A stretch of DNA of 64,000 nt from Sphingopyxis terrae subsp. terrae NBRC 15098 (GTDB lineage Bacteria; Pseudomonadota; Alphaproteobacteria; Sphingomonadales; Sphingomonadaceae). The translations under genes and the position numbers were made by a program. The DNA lies in the NCBI RefSeq assembly GCF_001610975.1, contig NZ_CP013342.1, positions 2,613,001 through 2,677,000 on the forward strand. The letters run 5' to 3'. A model generated the notes under the pieces. That model ran no database searches. It saw only the letters and a program-made list of their open reading frames with translations, and was not told the DNA's origin. Positions 40,111 through 48,132 of this stretch are shown piece by piece (positions within the stretch are counted from its first letter, which is position 1; each line of letters begins with the position of its first letter).

Positions 40111-40471
40111 GGGGAGGGTCGGTTTCGACCGGCTATGAGGATAAATGGTGTCGTGGAATAGACACAGCGGACCCGGGGGCAGTACCCGGCGGCTCCACCA
40201 CAAGCCCACGTCCTTTTCGAAGGGGTGCGCGGGCTTCTGACGGGGCCGAACCAGGATCGACGTGTGTTCAAAGACGATGTTTTCTTCCGGGCTGAGTAAC
40301 CCGTTAAAGGCTCAAAACCAATAGGTGCTAACGATAACGAAGCACTCGCTCTTGCTGCCTAACCGATAAGCCTCACGGCCTAAGGTTAGACAAATAGAAC
40401 GCGGTTCGGACCGAACCGGGCAACAGAATCGGATACCAGCGGCTGGGGACGAGCCGGGCAACAGAATCGTC
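40111..40471 (+). ncRNA. ssrA: transfer-messenger RNA, circularly permuted two-piece form
   Basis: tmRNA rescues stalled ribosomes. Here the acceptor piece comes first and ends in CTCCACCA at 40200. The coding piece begins at about 40242 with GGGGCCG, which pairs with CGGCTCC of the acceptor piece to rebuild a seven-base acceptor stem. Between them is a processed spacer hairpin (40201-40241). The tag frame at 40327-40362 reads ANDNEALALAA followed by TAA, the classical alphaproteobacterial tag with a GCT resume codon. The 3' end holds two hairpins sharing an exact 16-base sequence (40416-40431 and 40454-40469). End positions are approximate by some 10 bases. Confidence 0.96.
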
Positions 40472-40527
40472 CCACCTTTCCCTTTTTCAGCTGCCGCCTC
40501 TCGCGTCGCCCCTGCGACGGCGTCTCG

Positions 40528-40938
40528 TCAATGCGCGCCGTCGCATTGACCATGATCGCCCAGCGCCTCGATCACCCGGCAATCGCCGGCCAAGCCGCCG
40601 CGGCAGCGGCCGACGATGCGGGTCAATTCATCGCGCAGCGCCGAAAGCTGCGCGATCTTCGCCTCGACCTGTTCCAGATGCGCGGACGCGATGCGATCGG
40701 CGTCGGTGCAGTCACGCTCGGGATGATCGGAGAGGTCGAGCAGCGAGCGGATTTCCTCGATCGTGAAGCCCAGTTCGCGCGAGTGGCGCACGAAGCGCAG
40801 CCGCGCGCGATGCGCGTCGTCATAACTGCGGTAATTGGCATCGGTCCGCGCCGGGGCGGGGAGGAGGCCGATCCGCTCGTAATAGCGGATTGTTTCGATG
40901 TTGGTGCCAGTGGCACGCGACAGTTCGCCGATCTTCAT
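40528..40938 (-). CDS. MerR family heavy-metal-responsive regulator
   Basis: This 136-residue regulator starts MKIGELSRATGTNIETIRYY, the MerR winged helix-turn-helix, followed by a dimerisation coiled coil. Cysteines at about 77, 112, 120 and 132 (RDCTDAD, GRCRGGLAGDC and GQCDGAH) match the C77/C112/C119-121 pattern of CadR/PbrR/ZntR-type sensors of Cd, Pb or Zn. It diverges from a cation transporter gene across a perfect MerR-type operator. Zn, Cd or Pb is likely; which one is unknown. Confidence 0.9.
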   Translation of the reverse strand: MKIGELSRATGTNIETIRYYERIGLLPAPARTDANYRSYDDAHRARLRFVRHSRELGFTIEEIRSLLDLSDHPERDCTDADRIASAHLEQVEAKIAQLSALRDELTRIVGRCRGGLAGDCRVIEALGDHGQCDGAH

Positions 40939-40941
40939 CGC

Positions 40942-40973
40942 TTGACCCTGTAGTTGCTACAGGGTGCATATAG
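40942..40973 (+). promoter_or_regulatory. MerR-type promoter/operator for the cation transporter
   Basis: A -35 element TTGACC (40942-40947) and a -10 element CATATA (about 40967-40972) are separated by 19 bases, the long spacer that MerR activators correct. Inside lies a perfect dyad ACCCTGTAG-TTG-CTACAGGGT (40945-40965), a close match to known ZntR/CadR/PbrR sites. Confidence 0.88.
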
Positions 40974-41045
40974 GAGGCCGACTCGAAGAACCAAGCGGCC
41001 GCCCGGCAATTCCTGCGGCGGCCGAGACGGAAGGAGATGCAGGCG

Positions 41046-41663
41046 ATGGCCGACCAATGCTGCGCCGAAAAAAGCGGAGCGACCGCGCTGAACGACCCCA
41101 AGTGGCGGCGCATCCTGTGGATCGCGCTGCTGATCAACGGGGCGATGTTCCTCGTCGAAATCGTCGCGGGCGTCGCAGCCGATTCGCGCGCGCTGCAGGC
41201 CGATGCGCTCGATTTTCTGGGCGACAGCGCCAATTATGCGATCAGCCTGACGGTCGCCGGCATGGCGATCGCATGGCGCGCACGCGCGGCGATGCTGAAG
41301 GCTGCGACGATGCTGGCGTTCGGGCTGTGGATATTGGCGTCGACGATCTGGGGCTTCATCGGCGGCAGCGCACCGCATGCCGAAACGATGGGGATGATCG
41401 GCGTCGTCGCGCTCGCCGCCAATGTCGCGGTCGCGCTGATGCTCTATCGCTACCGGACCGGCGACGCCAATATGCGCTCGGTCTGGATATGCTCGCGCAA
41501 CGATGCGATCGGCAATCTGGCGGTGATGGCGGCGGCGCTCGGCGTGTTCGGCACCGGGCAGGGCTGGCCCGACCTTTTGGTGGCCGCGATCATGGCGCTG
41601 CTTGCCATATGGGGAAGCGCCGAAGTCTTCCGCCACGCGCGCCGCGATCTCGCCGCCGACTGA
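41046..41663 (+). CDS. cation diffusion facilitator-like metal efflux protein (short)
   Basis: This 205-residue inner-membrane protein has six hydrophobic segments and lacks the usual C-terminal cytoplasmic domain. The CDF metal site is recognisable in helix 2 (DALDFLGDSANY) and helix 5 (CSRNDAIGNLAV). MADQCCAEK at the start may bind metal. It probably exports Zn, Cd or a similar ion and is controlled by the divergent MerR regulator. ATG at 41046 is placed nine bases after AAGGAG; an ATG at 41037 touches that site and is less likely. Confidence 0.88.
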   Translation: MADQCCAEKSGATALNDPKWRRILWIALLINGAMFLVEIVAGVAADSRALQADALDFLGDSANYAISLTVAGMAIAWRARAAMLKAATMLAFGLWILASTIWGFIGGSAPHAETMGMIGVVALAANVAVALMLYRYRTGDANMRSVWICSRNDAIGNLAVMAAALGVFGTGQGWPDLLVAAIMALLAIWGSAEVFRHARRDLAAD

Positions 41664-41849
41664 CGCGCATCGCCAGACAGGCACCATTCGTATGCGCCGC
41701 GCGGAACCGAACCGGCGGCAAAGCATTTCCCCGCTTTGCCTTCGCCGGTCAGGAGCATATCGTGGCGCACAAGATGCGGATCAGGGGCGCCTTGCACTTC
41801 GGCCCGGCGCGCGCGTGCCGACGGCCGCGCGCACGATGGAGGCACGCGC

Positions 41850-43532
41850 GTGGCTGATCCCGCAGCGCCCGCGGCAGCCGGCGGCGCCTATGTGTTCAAG
41901 CCGCACGAACGCCCGATCATGCCGGGGTCGCCCGCGTCGCCTGACCATCCCGTCGGGCGCAAGGTCGGTTATTTCGTCATTGGCCTGTATCTTGCGATCG
42001 TCGGCGGTTTCCAGAATGGCCTGCTCATCGCCAATCTGACGGTGCTGCAGGGGCATCTCGACCTGACGCCCGCAGATGCGGGCTGGGTCACCGTTTCCTA
42101 TAATATGACCAATGCGTGCATGAGCATCCTGCTCTATAAGTCGCGCCAGCAATTCGGTATTCAGCGTTTCGTGCGTGCGACGATGATCGCGCTCCTGATT
42201 GCCAATTTCGTCCAGCTTTTCGATGCCGGTTACCGCATGGAGCTCATCGCGCGCGGCGTGTCGGGGATCGCTGCGAGCGGGCTGACGACGCTTGCTGCCT
42301 TCTACATGATGCAAGGGTTGCCGGCGAAGATGCGGATTGCGGGCTTCCTGCTCGGCATCGGGCTGGGACAGGTGGCGATTCCGCTCGCGCGCGCCATATC
42401 GCCGCTGTTGCTCGCCGACGGGGACATCGGCAATCTGTTCGTGCTGCAATTCGCGCTCTCGCTCGTCGCGGTCGGCGCGGTCAACATATTGCAGCTCCCG
42501 CCGGGCGAAACGATCCGCTCGTTCGAAAAGCTCGACCTTATCACCTTTCCGATCCTGGCAGTCGGCTTCGGGCTGCTCTGCGCCTTTCTGGTGCAGGGGC
42601 GCATCATCTGGTGGTCGACGCCGTGGCTCGGCGGCGCGCTGGCTGCGTCGGTGGTGTTGATCGGCACCGCCTTCCTGATCGAACATTACCGGCGAAATCC
42701 GATGCTCCACACGCGCTGGATCGGCAGCCGCAACCTCATAAAATTCGCGCTGACCGGCGCACTCGTCCGCGTGCTGACGTCCGAACAGAATTTCGGGGCG
42801 AGCGGGCTGCTGTCCGCCACCGGCCTCGTCAACGATCAACTTGTCACCTATTATGCGGTGCTGTCGTTCGCGACGCTGATGGGGGCAGTGCTTTCGATCG
42901 CGCGGCTCGACCCGACCGACCTGCGGCGGCCGATCCTCGTTGCGCTGGCCGTCATTACCGTGGGCGCGTTCCTCGACACCCATTCGGGTCTGCGTACCGG
43001 ACCGGTGAACCTGTATTTCTCGCAAGGCGCGATCGCCTTTGCCGCGGTCTATGTGATGGGTCCATTGCTACTCGAAGGGCTGCTGCGCGCCATTTCGCGC
43101 GGCCCTGCCTATATGGTCAGCTTTCTGGCGGTGTTCAGCCTGTCGCAGACGATCGGCGGGCTTGCCGGGGTCGCGGCGCTATCGGCTTTTCACACGCTGC
43201 GCACCAAGGCGCATCTGATGACGCTGGGGCAAAGCCTGTCCACGACCAACCCCGAACTGGCGCAGGGGATCAACGCGATCGCGGCGAGCCTGACCGGCAG
43301 CATCGCAGATCCCGCACTGCGCAGCGCGACCGCCGCGGGGCAGGTGTTGCGCGAGGCGGCGCGCGAGGCGACGATCCTGGCGTTCAACGACGTGTTCGTC
43401 GTGATCGGCAGCCTGTCGGCGATCGCCTTCGTCGCGATGTTCGCGCGCTGGGTTTATGATCGACGCCGCGGAATCAATCCATTGGCACGGGAACTTGAAG
43501 TCTTGCAGAAACTGAGGGCGCAAAATCAATGA
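41850..43532 (+). CDS. MFS efflux transporter (EmrB-like position in a tripartite operon)
   Basis: This 560-residue major-facilitator protein has about 14 hydrophobic segments, the size of the DHA2 drug-efflux group. The sequence is divergent: GFQNGLLIANLTVLQGHLDL in helix 1-2 and WVTVSYNMTNACM are recognisable, but the classic EmrB motifs are weak. I chose GTG at 41850, with GGAGG seven bases upstream, over an ATG at 41736. Its stop overlaps the HlyD start (ATGA), so the pump, adaptor and outer-membrane genes form one operon. Substrate unknown. Confidence 0.87.
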   Translation: MADPAAPAAAGGAYVFKPHERPIMPGSPASPDHPVGRKVGYFVIGLYLAIVGGFQNGLLIANLTVLQGHLDLTPADAGWVTVSYNMTNACMSILLYKSRQQFGIQRFVRATMIALLIANFVQLFDAGYRMELIARGVSGIAASGLTTLAAFYMMQGLPAKMRIAGFLLGIGLGQVAIPLARAISPLLLADGDIGNLFVLQFALSLVAVGAVNILQLPPGETIRSFEKLDLITFPILAVGFGLLCAFLVQGRIIWWSTPWLGGALAASVVLIGTAFLIEHYRRNPMLHTRWIGSRNLIKFALTGALVRVLTSEQNFGASGLLSATGLVNDQLVTYYAVLSFATLMGAVLSIARLDPTDLRRPILVALAVITVGAFLDTHSGLRTGPVNLYFSQGAIAFAAVYVMGPLLLEGLLRAISRGPAYMVSFLAVFSLSQTIGGLAGVAALSAFHTLRTKAHLMTLGQSLSTTNPELAQGINAIAASLTGSIADPALRSATAAGQVLREAAREATILAFNDVFVVIGSLSAIAFVAMFARWVYDRRRGINPLARELEVLQKLRAQNQ

Positions 43533-44716
43533 GCGACGATAAACAGGAAGGCGCGCCGCCCGCGCCCGAAACGCCGGCACCGGCTCCGACGCCGGACCCG
43601 ATGCCGACCCCGGCACCGGCTGCTGCCGATCCGACCCCGGCGGGACCGCCCGCCGACGCGCCGGCAGAGGGCTGGGCGCCGCCGCGTTCGCGCGGACGGA
43701 TCAGCCTGTTCGGCGCGATCATCCTCGGCGGCGCGCTCGCCATTCTCTACGCCTGGGGACTACCGCCCTTCCGCGCGAACAGCCAGACCACCGACAATGC
43801 CTATGTGCGCGGCCAGACGACGATCATCGCGCCGCAGGTCGGCGGCTATGTGACCGCGGTGCTGGTGCAGGATTTCCAGACTGTCGCGGCGGGGCAGGAA
43901 CTGGTGCGGATCGACGACCGCATCTACCGCCAGCGCGTTGCGCAGGGCAGCGCCAATATTGCCGCGCAGACCGCCTCGCTCGACAATAGCGCGCAGAGCA
44001 GGCGCTCGGCCGAGGCGCAGGTGAAGGCGCAGGAGGCGGCGGTCGCCAACGCCCGCGCGCAGCTCGCCCGTGCCCAAGCCGATATGCGGCGCGTCAACGA
44101 TCTGGTCGGCGAAGGATCGGTGTCGATCCGCGAACGTGACCAGACGCTCGCGGGGCTCCGCCAGGCCGAAGCAGCGGTGCGGCAGGCCGAGGCGCAGCGC
44201 GCGATCGCCGAGGAGCAGGTGCGATCGGTGAGCGTCGGGCGCGGCGGTCTGGAGGCCGGGGTGGCCAATGCAAAGGCGGCGCGCGGTCTGGCCGACATCG
44301 ATCTTCAGAACACGATCGTTCGCGCCCCGCGCGCGGGCAAGCTGAGCGAAGTGTCGGTGCGCGTCGGCCAGCTCGTCAGCCCGGGCACCCAGCTCATGTA
44401 TCTCGTGCCCGAGAAGCATTGGGTGGTCGCCAATTTCAAGGAAGCGCAGACCGCGAATATCCGCGTCGGCCAGCGCGCGACGCTGCGCGTCGATGCGCTG
44501 GGCGGCGCCGAGCTGAAGGGTGTGGTTGAAAATATCGCCCCCGCGGCGGGCAGCGAGTTCAGCATCATCAAACCCGACACCGGATCGGGCAATTTCGTCA
44601 AGGTGCCGCAGCGGATCGCCGTGCGCATCCGCATCGAACCGAAACAGAAACTTGCCGAGCGGCTCGGTCCCGGCATGTCGGTGGTGGCGACGGTTCATAC
44701 CGGACGCGGCGAATGA
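43529..44716 (+). CDS. HlyD/EmrA family efflux adaptor
   Basis: This 395-residue periplasmic adaptor links the MFS pump to the outer-membrane channel. It has an unusually long Pro/Ala-rich cytoplasmic N-terminus (about residues 8-50) and one transmembrane helix (about residues 58-78). The lipoyl half-motif (TIIAPQVGGYVTAVLV) and a coiled-coil hairpin (about 130-240) follow, then the matching barrel (IVRAPRAGKLSEVSVRVGQL). It overlaps its neighbours by four bases at each end. Confidence 0.93.
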   Translation: MSDDKQEGAPPAPETPAPAPTPDPMPTPAPAAADPTPAGPPADAPAEGWAPPRSRGRISLFGAIILGGALAILYAWGLPPFRANSQTTDNAYVRGQTTIIAPQVGGYVTAVLVQDFQTVAAGQELVRIDDRIYRQRVAQGSANIAAQTASLDNSAQSRRSAEAQVKAQEAAVANARAQLARAQADMRRVNDLVGEGSVSIRERDQTLAGLRQAEAAVRQAEAQRAIAEEQVRSVSVGRGGLEAGVANAKAARGLADIDLQNTIVRAPRAGKLSEVSVRVGQLVSPGTQLMYLVPEKHWVVANFKEAQTANIRVGQRATLRVDALGGAELKGVVENIAPAAGSEFSIIKPDTGSGNFVKVPQRIAVRIRIEPKQKLAERLGPGMSVVATVHTGRGE

Positions 44717-46086
44717 GGCGGCTCACCTTGCCGTTTGCCGGTCTGGCGCTGGCGTTGGCGGGCTGCGCGCCCGCGCTGACGCCGCCGCCCGCCGCGAGCG
44801 CGGTCGCACCGCCCGCCGACTGGCGCACCGTGCTGCCGACCGACGGTGCGGCGATCGACAGCCGCTGGTGGTCGGCATTCGGCGACGCGCGGCTGACCGC
44901 GCTGGTCGAACAGGCGCGCGCGAACAACAGCGACCTTGCCATCGCGGCGGCGCGCGTCGCCGAAGCGCGGGCACAGGAGCGCGTCGCACGCTCGCTGCTG
45001 CTGCCGAACCTGTCGCTGAGCGGGCAGGGGGCCGAGGCGCGCAGCGTCAACGCCTTCGGCCAGCCGACCGAAAGCTTCGCCGCGCAGCCGGTGTTCCAGG
45101 CGAGCTACGAGATCGACCTGTTCGGCCGCAATGCCGCGACGCGCGAAGCGGCGCGGGCCAATGCGGCGGCGGTTGCGGCGGCGCACGAGGCGGCAACACT
45201 GTCGGTCAGTGCGGCAGCGGCGAGCGGCTATATCACGCTGCTCGCGCTCGACGCGCGGCGGCAGTTGCTCGCCGAGACGCTGACCTCGCGGTCGGAGGCG
45301 CTACGGCTCGCGCGCAGCCGCGCCGAGGCCGGCTATACCTCGCAGCTCGAACTGCGACAGGCCGAGGCCGAATATCAGGCGACGACGCAGCAGATCCCGG
45401 CGATCGAGGCGGCAATCGCGCGGCAGGAAAACGGCCTGTCGCTGCTGGTCGGCGATACGCCGCATGCAATCGCGCGCGGCGAAGGTTTTGCCGCGCTCGC
45501 GGTGCCGCCGGTGCCTGCGGTGCTGCCGTCTGAACTGGTGCGGCGGCGGCCCGACATCGCGCAGGCCGAATATGCGCTGGCGGCGACCGACGCCAATCTG
45601 CGTGCCGCGCGGGCACAATTCCTGCCGCAAGTCCGGTTGGCGGCGTCGGCCGGGGCGGTGATTTCGTCGGCTTTGGGCGATCCGATCAGCATATGGTCGG
45701 TCGGCGGCAGTATATTGGCGCCGATCTTTTCGGGCGGGCGACTGCAAGGCCAGTTCGACGCCGCGACGGCGCAGCGCGATCAGGCAGCTTTCGCCTATCG
45801 CAAGACGGTTCTCACCGCCTTTCGCGAGGTGGAGGACCAAATGGCGGTGATCGACCGGTTCAACGCGCAGGAACAGGCGCTGATGGCGCAGCGCGCGGCG
45901 GTGGCCGATGCGCTGCGGCACGCGACCAACCGCTATCGCGCGGGCTATTCGCCCTATCTGGAACAGCTCGACGCGCAGCGGTCGCTGCTCGGCGTCGATC
46001 TCGCGCTGATCCAGCTCCGCGCCGACCGCCTGAACGCATATGTCGCCCTCTATCAGGCGCTCGGCGGCGGCGCCCCGGCGGCTTAA
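44713..46086 (+). CDS. outer-membrane efflux lipoprotein, NodT/OprM family
   Basis: This 457-residue TolC-like channel has a lipobox (LALAGC, Cys about residue 17). The two TolC repeats follow, with the family segments WWSAFGDARLTALVEQA, LPNLSLSGQG and SIWSVGGSILAPIFSGGRL. It completes a tripartite pump with the MFS and HlyD proteins. It is convergent with the M1 peptidase gene, the stop codons overlapping by four bases. Confidence 0.94.
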   Translation: MRRLTLPFAGLALALAGCAPALTPPPAASAVAPPADWRTVLPTDGAAIDSRWWSAFGDARLTALVEQARANNSDLAIAAARVAEARAQERVARSLLLPNLSLSGQGAEARSVNAFGQPTESFAAQPVFQASYEIDLFGRNAATREAARANAAAVAAAHEAATLSVSAAAASGYITLLALDARRQLLAETLTSRSEALRLARSRAEAGYTSQLELRQAEAEYQATTQQIPAIEAAIARQENGLSLLVGDTPHAIARGEGFAALAVPPVPAVLPSELVRRRPDIAQAEYALAATDANLRAARAQFLPQVRLAASAGAVISSALGDPISIWSVGGSILAPIFSGGRLQGQFDAATAQRDQAAFAYRKTVLTAFREVEDQMAVIDRFNAQEQALMAQRAAVADALRHATNRYRAGYSPYLEQLDAQRSLLGVDLALIQLRADRLNAYVALYQALGGGAPAA

Positions 46087-47954
46087 TCGCCAGCGAGGAT
46101 TTTCTCGATCCCCGATGCCACCGCGGGGTGATAGGTGGCGCGCGAGCGGGCGAACAGGTCGCGCGCGATCGCATCGCCCCACGCGCCCTGACGCTTCAGC
46201 CCGGTGTAGAGCGGCCGGATCAGCAGACCGCGCCCGACGGTGCCGGCGAACTGGCGCAATGACGGTAGCGCGGGTTCGTAGCGGTTGGCGATGGCAAGTT
46301 CGAGCCAGGCCGAACGGACATAGGCGTTGGTTGACGCCGACAGACCCAGCGTTTCGTCGAGTTCCTTGAGCCGCGCCGCGCTCTGCGCCCGCGGGATGCC
46401 GTTCAGGAAACGTAGCCATTGCTGCGTCGTCCAACCTTCGGGGGCGATGGCGCGCGCCGGACCGCCGGCGTTGAAGGCGGCAAGCTTGGCATCGACCGCG
46501 GCCAGCGTCGCGCTCTTGTGGTGCACCGCATTGTCGGGCAGGCCCGCGGCATAGGACCAGCGGTCGAGTTGCAACGACAGTTCGAGCGCCGGGTCGCCCT
46601 TCAGCAGATTTTCGCGCAGATCGGTCAGGAAACCCGCGGTCGTCTGCGGCTGAAAGGCATGGCGGTCGAAATAGGATTTGAGATAGGCGTCCCAGCGCGC
46701 GCGGCCGACCGTCGTTTCGATCATGCGCAGGAAGTTGGATCCCTTGGTATAATCGAGCGTGCCGTCGCCGGGTGCACCGTGCAGCCGGGTCTTGGCGCCG
46801 GTCTGGCCGCCATTGGCGTCGATGTCGCGCATCATATTGTCCCAGTCGAGATCGGCATACATCGCCGCGCGCTCCTTGCCATAGAGCGCCTCCATGATCC
46901 GGTTCTCGAAATAGGTAGTGAAGCCTTCGTTGAGCCAACTGTCGGACCAGGTCGCATTGGTGACGAGGTTGCCCGACCAGCTATGCGCCAGTTCGTGCGC
47001 GACGACGTCGGTGTTCGACCGGTCGCCGGTGATGATCGTCGGCGTGAGAAAGGTCAGCATCGGGTTTTCCATGCCGCCATAGGGAAAGGAGGGCGGCAGG
47101 ACGAGCATGTCGTAGCGGCCCCAGCGATAAGGGCCATAGAGCGCCGAGGCCGCGTCGATCATCTTTTCGACATCGCCGAATTCGCGCGCCGCGGCGTCGA
47201 GCATCGTCGCTTCGGTCCACACGCCCGAGCGTGGGCCGAGCGAGCGGAATTTAAGGTCGCCGACCGCGAAAGCGATCAGATAGGGCGGCACCGGCTTGTC
47301 CATGCGAAAGCGAAAACGGCGGCGACCGTCGGGCAGCGCTTCGCCCTTGTCGCCGCTCAGCTTCTCGCCGCTCATCACCGCGACGAGATCGCCCGGAACG
47401 GTCAGCGTCGCATCCCATGTCTGACGGATACCGGGGCTGTCCTGCGTCGGAATCCAGCTCCGGTTGAGGATCGCCTGGCCTTGGCTGAACAGATAGGGCT
47501 TGGTCTTTCCCGCAGTCATTTCGGGCGGCAGCCATTGTAGCGCATTGGCTCCCGGCCGGCTGCGATAGGTCAAGACGATGCGCTGCGCGCCATCGAGTTC
47601 GACCGTCAGCGCCGAACCGAGTTCGGGATCGGTATCGCCGACAGCCCATTTGAGCGGCTTGCCATTGGCGTCGGTGACCGAAGAAATCGCCAGATTGTCG
47701 GCATCGAGGACGATCGACTGGGCATTGTTGGCGACGAGCAGATCGAGCGTCGCGGTGCCGCCCAGCGTGCGGGTCGCGAAATCGACATCGAGGTTCAGCG
47801 ACACATGGGTGACGCGGGCGACCTCGGGATCGGCGTGGGTCCATACGTCCTTCGCTTCGGGCGTGGTCAATATGGGGGCAGGGGCGGTCGCCGTCTGTGC
47901 GGCGAGGGGCGAGGCGCCGGCGAGCAGCGCGGCGGCGAGCAGGATCATACGCAT
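46083..47954 (-). CDS. M1 family metallopeptidase, exported
   Basis: This 623-residue zinc aminopeptidase is related to leukotriene-A4 hydrolase and aminopeptidase B. A signal peptide spans residues about 1-19 (ending ASPLAAQ). The GxMEN motif is in YGGMENPMLTF near residue 280, and the zinc site HELAHSWSGN plus NEGFTTYFE (Glu 18 residues later) follow. The C-terminal helical domain is present. The start at 47954 is set by the signal peptide; a longer frame upstream is antisense to the S46 gene. It diverges from the S46 peptidase, and both probably degrade peptides in the periplasm. Confidence 0.93.
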   Translation of the reverse strand: MRMILLAAALLAGASPLAAQTATAPAPILTTPEAKDVWTHADPEVARVTHVSLNLDVDFATRTLGGTATLDLLVANNAQSIVLDADNLAISSVTDANGKPLKWAVGDTDPELGSALTVELDGAQRIVLTYRSRPGANALQWLPPEMTAGKTKPYLFSQGQAILNRSWIPTQDSPGIRQTWDATLTVPGDLVAVMSGEKLSGDKGEALPDGRRRFRFRMDKPVPPYLIAFAVGDLKFRSLGPRSGVWTEATMLDAAAREFGDVEKMIDAASALYGPYRWGRYDMLVLPPSFPYGGMENPMLTFLTPTIITGDRSNTDVVAHELAHSWSGNLVTNATWSDSWLNEGFTTYFENRIMEALYGKERAAMYADLDWDNMMRDIDANGGQTGAKTRLHGAPGDGTLDYTKGSNFLRMIETTVGRARWDAYLKSYFDRHAFQPQTTAGFLTDLRENLLKGDPALELSLQLDRWSYAAGLPDNAVHHKSATLAAVDAKLAAFNAGGPARAIAPEGWTTQQWLRFLNGIPRAQSAARLKELDETLGLSASTNAYVRSAWLELAIANRYEPALPSLRQFAGTVGRGLLIRPLYTGLKRQGAWGDAIARDLFARSRATYHPAVASGIEKILAGD

Positions 47955-48132
47955 GGGAAGGCGGCGTAGGCGGCGACGCACGAAACTGCAACCGGCTGGT
48001 GGCACGAAGCAATCCTGGCGAACGCGAAATTGGCGGTGGCGATTGCGGCCGATCGGGCGCAAGGTGCGCGCCACCCCCGACGCGGGCGCTTCCCGCGCGG
48101 GATGTCGATGATTCAAATGATGGATTTTGCCA

